From assembly GCA_963817025.1 (NCBI GenBank), contig CAWFML010000005.1:1426001-1490000 (forward strand): a stretch of 64,000 nucleotides of DNA. Direction: 5' to 3'. A model generated the notes under the pieces. The model was not told the DNA's origin, did not search any database, and saw only the letters and a list, made by a program, of their open reading frames with translations. The stretch comes from JACMLC01 sp963817025. Its GTDB lineage: Bacteria; Acidobacteriota; Blastocatellia; Pyrinomonadales; Pyrinomonadaceae. Within the stretch, counting starts at the first letter, position 1. Each line of letters begins with the position of its first letter. The position numbers and the translations under genes were made by a program. Positions 50,066 to 58,799 of this stretch are shown in pieces.

Positions 50066-52597
50066 TTATCTGAAAGCTTCGATTGAAGTGACGGCAGAAT
50101 CGCCTGAGAGAGAGGGCGAGAGCTTGCGCGCATGTTTGTCGTGCTGCATGTTTCGGTCTGCGATGGTCAGAAGCTCTGCCGCAGTCTCGCCGTCGCCCGG
50201 ATAACAGGCGATGCCGATGCTGACACCGACTTCGACTGTGCGACCCGTGCGGACTGTGAATTGATGAGCTTTCAAAGCCGCGCTGATGCGTTCGGCGATG
50301 ATGACGGCCATGTTGCCCGAAGCCATCGGCAGGATAGCAATAAACTCATCTCCGGCATATCGCGCCAGAATGTCCATCTGCCTGAGCTGCTTTTTAATAA
50401 TCGCGGCCACGCTCGCCAGCAGGCGGTCGCCCGTCGCATGCCCGTAGGTGTCGTTGACGTGCTTGAAGCCGTCCAAGTCCATGCTGATGACCGTCATCGG
50501 CTCGTGATTTTTCAAACGCTGGCATTCCGCTATTCGCTGCTCAAGCGACATGTAGAAAGCTCTCGCATTAGGAAGCTCCGTTAAAGGATCAATCAGCGCG
50601 CTCTCTTTGGTCTTCTCAAAAGTGAGAGCGTTGTTGAGCGCGGAGGAAGCATGCTGCGCGACGGATTCGAGCAGGCGCACATTTTCGGTCGTGTAGGGAT
50701 GGCGGTTTTTTGAATAAAGCGTGATCGCGCCGAAAGCTCCATCTTCGCGCATCAAGGGAGCGACCAGCACTTGCTTTGTATGACGCGAAATCTCTTCGGG
50801 CACGCCCACCAAATCCAGCTCAGGCGAAGAGCTGCACATCGTGCGCCCGTTGGCGATAGCCCAGCCTGTGATGCCATCGCCGAGATTGACGCGCCGCTGC
50901 GAGAAAATGCTCGCGTGTTCGCCGACGACATGCGCCGGAAGAGCTTTCCCCGTTTTATCGTCAATGAGAAAAATGATGCACGTATCCGATGGCACAATCG
51001 CACTCAGCTTGTTTGAGACGAGCGTGACGGTATCCTGTAGATTGAGAGACGAGCCGATGGTCTGCGCAATTTCATGCAGCGCGAAAACCTCTCTTTGCGC
51101 CTCCGTAATCGAACGAAAGCCCGAATTGTGGTCAGGCGCGCCGAGCACTTCAGATGCCAGCCCTGCATCCGGTCTGGCGGTGGTCAGGTCACTGACGGCT
51201 TCTTCAGCCGGAACCTGTTCCTCTATGTCGTGCGCGGCGATGAGTGTGTCGAACTCTTCGACATGCGTGATAAATTTTTCGACCACTTGCGGGTCAAAGG
51301 ATGTGCCCGCCATCTTTAAAAGCAGTGTGAGAGATTCTTCCCGCGTCATGCCCGTGCGATACGGTCTGTCGCAACGCGTCGCGTCATAAAAATCCACGAC
51401 GGCAATGATGCGCGCGACCAGCGGAATGCCTTCGGCCTTTAAGCCTTTGGGATAACCCGTGCCGTCCCACTTTTCGTGGTGATAGCGCACGATGTCTTCG
51501 ACGGGGTAAGGGAAGTTGACGCGCTTGAGTATGTCGCCGCCGACCGTCGGATGAATCTTCATCTTGGCAAACTCGGCTTCGGTCAGCTTGCCGGGCTTAT
51601 TCAAAATATATTCGGGCACTGCCAGCTTGCCTATGTCATGCAGCAATGCTCCGGCGCGCAAAGCCTTGACCTCATCCGGGCTGACTTCGAGCAGCCTGCC
51701 CATCTCCGTCGCATAAACCTGCGTCCGGCGAACATGGCCGTGCGTGGTCTGGTCTTTGGCGTCTATCGCAATCGCCAGAGACTCTATCGTGTTCAAATGC
51801 AGATCGGCCATCTCCTGTATGTGGCGCGACTGTTCTTTCTCTGCGCGACGAATCTCCTCCACGCGCTGCTCGTTGAAATGATGCAGCAGGTAGACCAGAC
51901 CGATTATCAGGAGACCGACAAAGACGAAAGCCAACCCGCCGCCCTGCCATGCGGCGTAGAAGAGCGCGGCGGAGGCCACACACGCCACCTGCGTAATCGC
52001 CATCCAGATCATGCTCTCGCGCGAAAGCTTTGTCCGGGCCTGATCGCAGGCAGCATAGGCCCACATCATGCCCAGCCCAAAAAAGTAATGAATAGTGACG
52101 AGCGCGCACAGCGGTATGAGGATCGTGCCGAGTTGGAAATGCTCGACACCGCCTGCGGCATTTCCGGCAATCAGTGTGACCAGAACCCCGTAGAGTATTG
52201 CTGCCAGGTAGGTAGAGATAACGGCTGTCGCAGTATGCAGGAGCATCAACCTGCGATCCTGCAAGCGGCGCGAAGAGAGTATGCCGACGAGCGCGGCAAG
52301 CACGGTTGCCGGAGCAGCCGTCTCTGCCGGTGCGACCGCGTAAATCATCGCGGTCATGAACACGAAAGTCTCGGCCACGGATTTGTGGCTTTGCCTCAAG
52401 CCTTCGGCGGTCGAGACGGCTATCTTGAAATGCGAAGACAGCACGGCCAGACTTGCGAGCGCGGCCAAAGGAAGCAGCCCCGCCCATCCCAGAAGCGGAA
52501 GCTGAAAAAGCTCTATCAAAGACAGCGTGAATATCAATCCGGCGACCAGAGCCGCGACGCCGAGCAGTCCTGTGGATTTCCATTTACTGTGTGACAT
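50066..52597 (-). CDS. HD-GYP / GAF / GGDEF sensor protein (c-di-GMP turnover)
   Basis: A protein of about 843 aa. An N-terminal membrane sensor with about seven or eight helices (residues 10-240) leads to an HD-GYP phosphodiesterase with HDIGK (about 323) and HHEKWDGTGYPKGL (about 377). A GAF domain (about 505-650) and a C-terminal GGDEF cyclase domain follow, whose active-site signature reads AGDEF (RYAGDEFIAIL). AGDEF variants can be active. Opposite c-di-GMP enzymes in one chain suggest one half is regulatory. ATG 52597 is chosen over 52618 because AGAGGAAA then serves as ribosome site. The DNA strand opposite shows a long spurious open frame. No partner gene is adjacent. Confidence 0.92.
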   Translation of the reverse strand: MSHSKWKSTGLLGVAALVAGLIFTLSLIELFQLPLLGWAGLLPLAALASLAVLSSHFKIAVSTAEGLRQSHKSVAETFVFMTAMIYAVAPAETAAPATVLAALVGILSSRRLQDRRLMLLHTATAVISTYLAAILYGVLVTLIAGNAAGGVEHFQLGTILIPLCALVTIHYFFGLGMMWAYAACDQARTKLSRESMIWMAITQVACVASAALFYAAWQGGGLAFVFVGLLIIGLVYLLHHFNEQRVEEIRRAEKEQSRHIQEMADLHLNTIESLAIAIDAKDQTTHGHVRRTQVYATEMGRLLEVSPDEVKALRAGALLHDIGKLAVPEYILNKPGKLTEAEFAKMKIHPTVGGDILKRVNFPYPVEDIVRYHHEKWDGTGYPKGLKAEGIPLVARIIAVVDFYDATRCDRPYRTGMTREESLTLLLKMAGTSFDPQVVEKFITHVEEFDTLIAAHDIEEQVPAEEAVSDLTTARPDAGLASEVLGAPDHNSGFRSITEAQREVFALHEIAQTIGSSLNLQDTVTLVSNKLSAIVPSDTCIIFLIDDKTGKALPAHVVGEHASIFSQRRVNLGDGITGWAIANGRTMCSSSPELDLVGVPEEISRHTKQVLVAPLMREDGAFGAITLYSKNRHPYTTENVRLLESVAQHASSALNNALTFEKTKESALIDPLTELPNARAFYMSLEQRIAECQRLKNHEPMTVISMDLDGFKHVNDTYGHATGDRLLASVAAIIKKQLRQMDILARYAGDEFIAILPMASGNMAVIIAERISAALKAHQFTVRTGRTVEVGVSIGIACYPGDGETAAELLTIADRNMQHDKHARKLSPSLSGDSAVTSIEAFR

Positions 52598-53099
52598 TAG
52601 TTGAAAGTTTCCTCTCATGAAACGACTCAGGCAGTGGAGAAGAAGCTAATCTCAGGTCAAATCTGTACGTTTAGGGGAAAGCCTTTGGCAAGTGATTTCG
52701 TTCAAATAGGCCGGACGATGCCAAACAATGTTTGGCACAATCAGAATGTACTTTATTTCGGGCTAAACCGTCAAGCTGGAAATAATTAGGGGAAGTCAGC
52801 GCGGCCCGCGAAATTTTTGTTTTTATAAATCTCAGGTGCTAAACTGCGCGGCGTTATACAAAGCTATTCCATGCGAATCAAGAATAGAAACCGTTTTGCA
52901 GGGAACCACTTGTCCTTTGCGCTCCTTTGCGTCTTCACTCTTTGCGCTCTTTGCGTTAAAAATTAACTTAACCGCAAAGAACGCAAAGAGTGAAGACGCA
53001 AAGAAGCGCAAAGAGTTTTTTTACTCTTGATTCACATATTCTATTCAGCCGAAGCCGGTTTTTTGCTTTCAGCGGCCAGTTTGGAAGTCGGTTCGTAAA
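52598..53099. other. Intergenic region with repeat element B4
   Basis: About 500 bp. It holds element B4 (52871-53037). The remaining part upstream of the HD-GYP gene shows an AT-rich stretch with GCCAAACAATGTTTGGC (52720-52737), a perfect palindrome that could be an operator. No gene seen. Confidence 0.5.
52871..53037 (+). mobile_element. CGCAAAG-word element with terminal inverted repeats (copy B4)
   Basis: Ends ATGCGAATCAAGAATAG and CTCTTGATTCACAT are inverted copies of one another. Between them, CTTTGCGTCTTCACTCTTTG pairs with CAAAGAGTGAAGACGCAAAG around a loop of AAATTAACTT type. About 167 bp, non-coding. The outer 32 bp of the left end recur, inverted, at the right end of copy B5 (56399-56430). 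Confidence 0.75.
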
Positions 53100-53975
53100 A
53101 TGCCCGACGAGTGCTCATACAAATACCTCACAGACACGGATGAAGCGCGCGAGGCGCTCGGCTCGCTCAGTCAGGCATCAATCATCGGACTCGATACGGA
53201 AACTTACTGGGAACCGGGAACGAATCATTCCAGAGTTTCTCTGGTACAGATAGCGGCCAGAGAAGGTGAAGTTCTGGTCTGGGACGCGCTCGCGGTGGAT
53301 ATAGAATTGCTGCGCCCTGTGATTGATTCGCATGCGGTGACGATGGTGGCGCACAATGCGCGCTTTGATGAGAGAATGCTCGTCACAGAGGGCTTGCAAC
53401 CGGCTTCATTCGTAGACACACTGCGACTTGCGCGAAGCGCGCTGCGTTTGCCTTCTTACAGTCTCGCCTCTGTCGCTGAACACCTGCTTGGGATAGAGCT
53501 TGATAAGAGCTATCAGAAATCGAACTGGCGACGCCGCCCACTCACACGCGCGCAACTTCAATATGCAGCGATGGACGCGCACATCGTTCTACAGGTCTAC
53601 GAACAGCTACACGAGATTCTGCAAGCGGAGGGAAAACTTGACCAAGCCTTGCGAGCAGCAGCGATTAAGCCGGGAGTGGCAGAGACCGCCGCGCCGCGAC
53701 AGAGGCGACGCGCCCCGCAAATTCCAGCGCGTCCATTGACTGGGGCAGAACGTACAACTGTTGCCAGCTTGAAAAAGTGGAGAATGTCAAAGTCGCTTGA
53801 GATGCACAGACCTGCATACATGATCTGTTCTGACAGAACCCTTGAGCATCTGGCGATGGAGCGGCCCATGACGCTCGAAGCCATGCAAAAGATTTACGGC
53901 CTCGGCGCATCCAGAGTCGAGCGGTTCGGAGATGAGCTGCTGGCAATCCTGCATCAACGGGCGGTTGAGTCTTAG
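53100..53975 (+). CDS. RNase D-like 3'-5' exonuclease with HRDC domain
   Basis: A 291-aa DEDDy exonuclease. Exo I is GLDTETYW (D and E near 31-33), Exo II is AHNARFDERML (Asp near 87) and Exo III is YAAMDAHIV (Tyr and Asp near 156-160). A C-terminal HRDC-like helical domain (about 215-288) includes SLKKWRMSKSLEMHRPAYMI and LEAMQKIYGLGASRVERFG. RNase D trims tRNA and other structured RNA 3' ends. It is shorter than E. coli Rnd (375 aa), lacking the second HRDC. The gene starts 63 bp after element B4. Confidence 0.88.
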   Translation: MPDECSYKYLTDTDEAREALGSLSQASIIGLDTETYWEPGTNHSRVSLVQIAAREGEVLVWDALAVDIELLRPVIDSHAVTMVAHNARFDERMLVTEGLQPASFVDTLRLARSALRLPSYSLASVAEHLLGIELDKSYQKSNWRRRPLTRAQLQYAAMDAHIVLQVYEQLHEILQAEGKLDQALRAAAIKPGVAETAAPRQRRRAPQIPARPLTGAERTTVASLKKWRMSKSLEMHRPAYMICSDRTLEHLAMERPMTLEAMQKIYGLGASRVERFGDELLAILHQRAVES

Positions 53976-53984
53976 AAGCTGATT

Positions 53985-54183
53985 GAAAAGCCCTGAAAGG
54001 GCGCAATGTAATAGCCCTGTGCAACGCGCCGCGTCAACACGCCCCCTTTAAATAACAAGCCCTGAAAGGGCAGCATACATTATGCTGCCCTTTCAGGGCT
54101 TGGAATCAGCATCATGACTCGATACCTGTGGCGTTGCCACAGGCTATTACATTGCGCCCCTTCGGGGCTTGCATAGACTTTTC
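53985..54183. repeat. REP-like cluster: nested AAGCCCTGAAAGGGC palindromes
   Basis: An outer pair, CCTGAAAGGGCGCAATGTAA followed by TAGCC (left) and GGCTATTACATTGCGCCCCT followed by TCGGGGC (right), encloses an inner hairpin AAGCCCTGAAAGGGCAGCAT / ATGCTGCCCTTTCAGGGCTT (54057-54101) and a short CTGTGGCGTTGCCACAG hairpin (54126-54142). It starts 10 bp after the exonuclease stop and reaches to within 34 bp of the convergent YyaL gene. Such 'CCCTGAAAGGGC' units are widespread REP-like repeats. Confidence 0.8.
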
Positions 54184-54216
54184 AAACAGTTTCTTAAATC
54201 AACCTGCGCCCGCGCG

Positions 54217-56292
54217 TTAAGCGTGGCTCATGCCAGTGAGTTGCGCGGCTAAATCTACAGGCTTTGTGACCGGCTGCTGGCAGGTGTAATGCTCGCAGAC
54301 GTAAGTCGTTGACTGACCTTCAATCATCGTTCGCCCTCGAAGAAGCGGGACGAGTTCAGCCGCTCGCTCGTCAACGCCTGTGGATTGTGCGACTACTTTG
54401 TTCGGCAGGTATCGCTTCCAGATTTCACGCAATAATAATTTCGTCTCAGCCGCTTCAGCTTCGCCCACAACCGCTATCTCTTTCGGCGTCGAAAGATGAA
54501 AATCGAGCGCGCCCAGTGCGCGACCAAACGCGGAAGGGTAGCGTTTGAGATAATTGCTCAGCAGGCGAAAGAGCGTGATTGCTTTTCGCTGGTATTGCTC
54601 ATCGCCTGTGAGGGCTGACAGATGCAGCAAGACCTCCGCTGCCACTGAATTACCCGAAGGCGTCGCGTTGTCAAAATAATCCTTAGTCCGCACGATCAAT
54701 TCTTCATGACTCGTGCCTGTATAGAAAAATCCGCCGTCCTCTTCGTCCCAGAACTCTTCCACCATTTTGTCCGTCAAAGCCTTTGCTTCTTCCAGCCAGC
54801 GCAACTCGCCTGATGCCTGATAGAGCGCGACGAGGCCGTCCGCATAAAAAGCATAATCTTCAAGATAAGCATTGAGCTTGGCCTGCCCGTCTTTGTATGT
54901 GCGTAGCAGAAGCCCGTCCCGTCTCAGTTCATCAAGCACGAATGCAGCATTCTTCCCGGCCACTTCTAAATAATCCTGTCGCTCAAGAATCGCTGCGGCT
55001 TCGGCAAAGCTGGCGAGCATCAATCCATTCCATGCCGTCAAAACTTTTTCATCCCGCGCGGGCTTGATGCGTGCTTCGCGCGCCGCAAAAAGTTTCTCAC
55101 GCCCGCGCGAGACAGCTTCCAGCAATCTTTCGACAGAAACGCCGGCCCTCTTTGCTACCTCTTCAGCAGCAGCCTTGATGTTAAGAATGTTTTTCCCCTC
55201 AAAGTTGCCGCCCTCCGTGACATCGTAATAAGCGTTAAAGAGCGCGGCCTCCTCTGCGCCCAAAACCTCTTCAATCTCGGACGGCGACCAGACGAAAAAT
55301 TTCCCCTCGTGGCCTTCTGAATCTGCGTCCTGCGTCGAGTAAAAACCGCCGCGCTCATCCGTCATCTCGCGCATGACATAATCGAGCGTCTCGACCGCCA
55401 CGCGGCGATAAAACTCATCGCCCGTCTGCTGGTACACATGCAGGTAGAGGCGAGACAACAGCGCATTGTCATAAAGCATCTTTTCAAAATGCGGGACGAG
55501 CCAGCGCGCGTCCGTAGAATAGCGGTGAAAGCCTCCGCCAAGCTGGTCGTACAATCCGCCCTCGGCCATCTTGCGGCATGACTGCTCGACCATCTCAAGC
55601 GACTGCGCTTCGCCCGTGCGATGGTGCTGGCGCAAGAGAAATTCCAGATTCATCGCGGCAGGGAATTTCGGCGCGCTGCCGAATCCGCCATGCTTCGTGT
55701 CATAACTGCGTGCCATCCCGCCCTCAGCCGCATCGAGCATCTCAAGTGAGAACGACTCGCCGGACGCCTGCGCGATGCCAAAGCGTCGCAGCTCTCCGAG
55801 CATCTGGACGGCTGTCTGCGTCACATCATTGGGCCGCGTTCGATAAGTCTCTGCCACGCCGGTCAACACGCGCGGAAAGCCAGCCATGTTATGCCTGTCT
55901 TCAGGCGGAAAATAAGTCCCGCCATAAAAGGGAACTCCTTCGGGCGTGAGAAACACGGTCATCGGCCACCCGCCCTGACCCGTCATCATCTGCACGGCGT
56001 TCATATAAATCTGGTCCAAGTCGGGACGCTCTTCGCGGTCTACCTTGATGTTGATAAAATTCTCATTCATCAATGCCGCGATCTCTTCATTCTCAAAAGA
56101 CTCACGCTCCATGACATGACACCAGTGACATGCCGAATAACCTATGCTCAACAGGATCGGCTTGTTCTGTTCGCGTGCGGCATTGAGAGCTTCTTCATCC
56201 CACGCATACCAGTCCACAGGATTATGCGCGTGCTGCAAAAGATACGGGCTGGTCTCTCCGGCTAGACGATTCGTGTGTTTATGTTCGGTCAT
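54217..56292 (-). CDS. YyaL/SSP411-type thioredoxin-domain protein (DUF255)
   Basis: A 691-aa protein of the YyaL/spermatogenesis-associated protein 20 family. The N-terminal thioredoxin-like DUF255 domain (1-160) has NPVDWYAWDEEALNAARE, the CHWC motif in GYSACHWCHVMERESF (about 50-53) and DREERPDLDQIYM. An (alpha/alpha)6-barrel follows, similar to N-acyl-glucosamine epimerases, with YDQLGGGFHRYSTD and LTAWNGLMLASFAEAA. Family members are conserved from bacteria to humans; the reaction is not firmly known. It lies between the REP cluster and element B5. Confidence 0.93.
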   Translation of the reverse strand: MTEHKHTNRLAGETSPYLLQHAHNPVDWYAWDEEALNAAREQNKPILLSIGYSACHWCHVMERESFENEEIAALMNENFINIKVDREERPDLDQIYMNAVQMMTGQGGWPMTVFLTPEGVPFYGGTYFPPEDRHNMAGFPRVLTGVAETYRTRPNDVTQTAVQMLGELRRFGIAQASGESFSLEMLDAAEGGMARSYDTKHGGFGSAPKFPAAMNLEFLLRQHHRTGEAQSLEMVEQSCRKMAEGGLYDQLGGGFHRYSTDARWLVPHFEKMLYDNALLSRLYLHVYQQTGDEFYRRVAVETLDYVMREMTDERGGFYSTQDADSEGHEGKFFVWSPSEIEEVLGAEEAALFNAYYDVTEGGNFEGKNILNIKAAAEEVAKRAGVSVERLLEAVSRGREKLFAAREARIKPARDEKVLTAWNGLMLASFAEAAAILERQDYLEVAGKNAAFVLDELRRDGLLLRTYKDGQAKLNAYLEDYAFYADGLVALYQASGELRWLEEAKALTDKMVEEFWDEEDGGFFYTGTSHEELIVRTKDYFDNATPSGNSVAAEVLLHLSALTGDEQYQRKAITLFRLLSNYLKRYPSAFGRALGALDFHLSTPKEIAVVGEAEAAETKLLLREIWKRYLPNKVVAQSTGVDERAAELVPLLRGRTMIEGQSTTYVCEHYTCQQPVTKPVDLAAQLTGMSHA

Positions 56293-56312
56293 TGCATACC
56301 CCTTTGTGATTT

Positions 56313-56430
56313 ATGTGAATCAAGAGTAGAAACTCTTTGCGTGCCTTAATGAGCGCGAAAGAGAAAAGACGCAAAGGAGCGCAAAGGAAAAGCTGCTTCC
56401 TGCAAAACGGTTTCTATTCTTGATTCGCAT
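56313..56430 (-). mobile_element. CGCAAAG-word element with terminal inverted repeats (copy B5)
   Basis: Ends ATGTGAATCAAGAGTAG and CTATTCTTGATTCGCAT match those of B4 in opposite orientation; 32 bp at the right end are identical to the left end of B4 (reverse complement). The interior words have drifted and the internal hairpin is weaker (CTTTGCGTGCC / GACGCAAAGGAGCGCAAAGG). Confidence 0.75.
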
Positions 56431-56486
56431 AATTCTTTTCATCCTTCTGTACTGTGAATCCTCAACACAGAAACCAGCCGACCCCG

Positions 56487-58799
56487 TTATCCGTTATTGA
56501 ACCAGTACGGAGTCTTCTTCGCCCACACGCTTTTCGGATAGCGTTTATGCAGCAGTTGATGCGCGGCCTTTGACCACTTGCCGGTCTCTTTGTCTGTGCA
56601 GCCGTAGCGCGTGGCGGTGACGGCGATGTGCAGAGCTTCAGGGACACGCGGGTCGTTGGGCGTGCGATTGGCCCACTCTATGGCCTCGCGTGCGAGGTAG
56701 TTGGGAGCCGTGCCGAGCGAGATGAGTTGCGCGCTCTCTCGCTTGGCCGCAGCCCTCTGCGCCTCATTCAAAAACGACAACTCAACCTGCTCTGCCTCTG
56801 TGGAAGATTTGTTTGTTTCTTCCGTCGTCTCGCCCGCACCTGCTGCTTCCTCCGTCTGTGGCAGGGTTTCAAAAGCGATGACGCACCACCAGTTGTCCCT
56901 GTAAATATCCCTCTCTCCGAGCGGAGTGAGGCGGCCCAAGTTGGACGCGAGGTATGTCCCCACGCCGGGGAATTTCAGAATAGTATAAAGCGCGGCAGAC
57001 TTTCGATTGGCATCGGTCGTCGCTGATAGATAAGCGTCGAGGTTTGATTTCATCTCCGGCGCGAGGGCTGCAACCACAGGTGCAAGAGCTTTTCCTGTTT
57101 CCACCTCATCGAGCACGACCGCTCTGGTCCATGCGACGATTGCCACCTGCTTGCGCAGGTTATCCGGCAGCGTCTTGCTCATCGCGGCCTCGCGCAGCAG
57201 CGCGAGCGGCAGATGCTCGTTCAGGATATTTGCGGCATCCCGATCAAAGAAAGTGCGACCCGCCAGAGCCTTTAACTCTTCATCCTCCTTGAGGTCAATC
57301 GCATTTTCCCTGCCGTCATCATCCCAGCTAAAGGCTGCGGGCTGTCTCTGCGCGAATTTGAGAAAGTCGTCCAGATCGCTTGCCAGCAACATTCTTTGAT
57401 GACGAAACTGGTTGACGGCAGATGCCGGAATCGCGTTTTGATTCTGCAAGAGCGCGTCGAGTTTGGTGCGTGCCGGAGCAGCCTCGTTTTTCTCTATCAT
57501 TAAACGAATCAAGTGAAACTGAGCCGTGGCGTAAGCCGCAGATGAGGCTTCGACCCTCTCGGCAGCCGCAACCAGCGCAGGCGTTTTAGCATGCTTCGCA
57601 TCAATCTTTGAGAGCGATGCCATGAGCCACGGGAGCGAATTGGTCTTCTCCCATTTTTCGAGCGAGTGGGCCAGAGATTCTTTCGACGCATCCTGAAATG
57701 TGATGATCCAGTCGGTCAGATCATCTTTCTCAATCGCGTCTACAGCCTTCTTGAAATCAGCGTCAACCGGCTGGTCGGAATCGCCCACATACTTGTCTAG
57801 CAAAATCGTGTAATCCCACAACTCTTGATAAAGATTGTTGCTCGCGTCTTTCTTTGTGAGAGCATTTGAAAGCTCCTGTATACGCTCAGCCGGATTCAGG
57901 CGCATCCTGACAAGACTTAAAAGATTCTGCGCCGAATCCCTCATCGCGCCGGGTTTCATTTCAGATAGCACTTTTTTCAACTGCGTCTCGGCCTGCATGA
58001 GCGAATCCTTGCGCGCGGCTTCTTCGCCCAGACTGCCCTTGCGAATCAGCGTGCGCGCCACCAGATACCCGGCCTGTTCATGCCACGGCGAAGATTTATC
58101 AGCCGCGATGCTCTCGAAATGTTTTCGAGCCTCGTCGAAATCGGTCGCATAAAAATGCGCGGCGGCGATTTGATAAGCCCTGTCGGCCTGTATGATTTGA
58201 GCCGCAGACGGCGCGGCTTTCTCCGGTATCGTCTGGCCTCCGCTACAGTTGGAGAAAACCTGATCCTGCGCCTGCGCCCAGTCTTTGACCTCTGTGCTGT
58301 CCGCTCCAAATTTAGCGAGACGCGCTTGTAAAGTTTGCGTCGCGTTGCGGAAAGCGTCCGACGTGCAATTATAAAAATAGTCGTAGTCTTTTGGATTAGA
58401 AGCGCGCCAGACATCTATCTTCGGGTCTGCGCCAATGCCTGCGACTTTCTTTCGCGCGGCCAGCCATAGCTCAATCGAATTGTCCTTGGCCTCATTCTGC
58501 GTGCTGAAATCCAGACGCTCGTTCCAGATGCGCTGCAAAGCCTGCTGCTCCTGCGTGTTGAAACTGCCGCCCTTCATCAGACGATAAGCGACGAACAGGT
58601 AAGAGCGCGCATAGCCCGGTTGGATGACACCGATCTCGCCGCGCGTGTATTTGTCGAGCGGGAAATCAGGATGCTTGCTGAAAGAAAAAATCGCGTATCT
58701 GGAAAACGGGCCACAGGCATACGAGAGACGCAGGCCGTAAGTAAGTGTGATTGTAATGGCTAGAATGAAGATAAAAATTCTAGGGGACAAGCTTTTCAT
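56487..58799 (-). CDS. Large exported protein with helical (TPR-like) repeats, unknown
   Basis: A 770-aa protein with a signal sequence (hydrophobic core 7-24, with the possible lipobox-like LSYAC at the end). The mature N-terminus CGPFSRYAIFSFSKHPDFPLDKYTRG is distinctive, but I cannot name the family. The rest is alpha-helical, with TPR-like pairs such as YQIAAAHFYATDFDEARKHFESIA (about 210) and SLMQAETQLKKVL. The C-terminal part (VPEALHIAVTATRYGCTDKETGKWSKAAHQLLHKRYP) also reads like a TPR outer-membrane assembly protein. ATG 58799 is chosen with AGGA six bases upstream; it overlaps the preceding gene by 20 bp, so the two are coupled. Confidence 0.7.
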   Translation of the reverse strand: MKSLSPRIFIFILAITITLTYGLRLSYACGPFSRYAIFSFSKHPDFPLDKYTRGEIGVIQPGYARSYLFVAYRLMKGGSFNTQEQQALQRIWNERLDFSTQNEAKDNSIELWLAARKKVAGIGADPKIDVWRASNPKDYDYFYNCTSDAFRNATQTLQARLAKFGADSTEVKDWAQAQDQVFSNCSGGQTIPEKAAPSAAQIIQADRAYQIAAAHFYATDFDEARKHFESIAADKSSPWHEQAGYLVARTLIRKGSLGEEAARKDSLMQAETQLKKVLSEMKPGAMRDSAQNLLSLVRMRLNPAERIQELSNALTKKDASNNLYQELWDYTILLDKYVGDSDQPVDADFKKAVDAIEKDDLTDWIITFQDASKESLAHSLEKWEKTNSLPWLMASLSKIDAKHAKTPALVAAAERVEASSAAYATAQFHLIRLMIEKNEAAPARTKLDALLQNQNAIPASAVNQFRHQRMLLASDLDDFLKFAQRQPAAFSWDDDGRENAIDLKEDEELKALAGRTFFDRDAANILNEHLPLALLREAAMSKTLPDNLRKQVAIVAWTRAVVLDEVETGKALAPVVAALAPEMKSNLDAYLSATTDANRKSAALYTILKFPGVGTYLASNLGRLTPLGERDIYRDNWWCVIAFETLPQTEEAAGAGETTEETNKSSTEAEQVELSFLNEAQRAAAKRESAQLISLGTAPNYLAREAIEWANRTPNDPRVPEALHIAVTATRYGCTDKETGKWSKAAHQLLHKRYPKSVWAKKTPYWFNNG

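Noticed and set aside
51476..52594. 372-codon plus-strand open frame
   Set aside because: Shadow of the HD-GYP/GGDEF gene; His/Gln/Arg-rich low-complexity translation.
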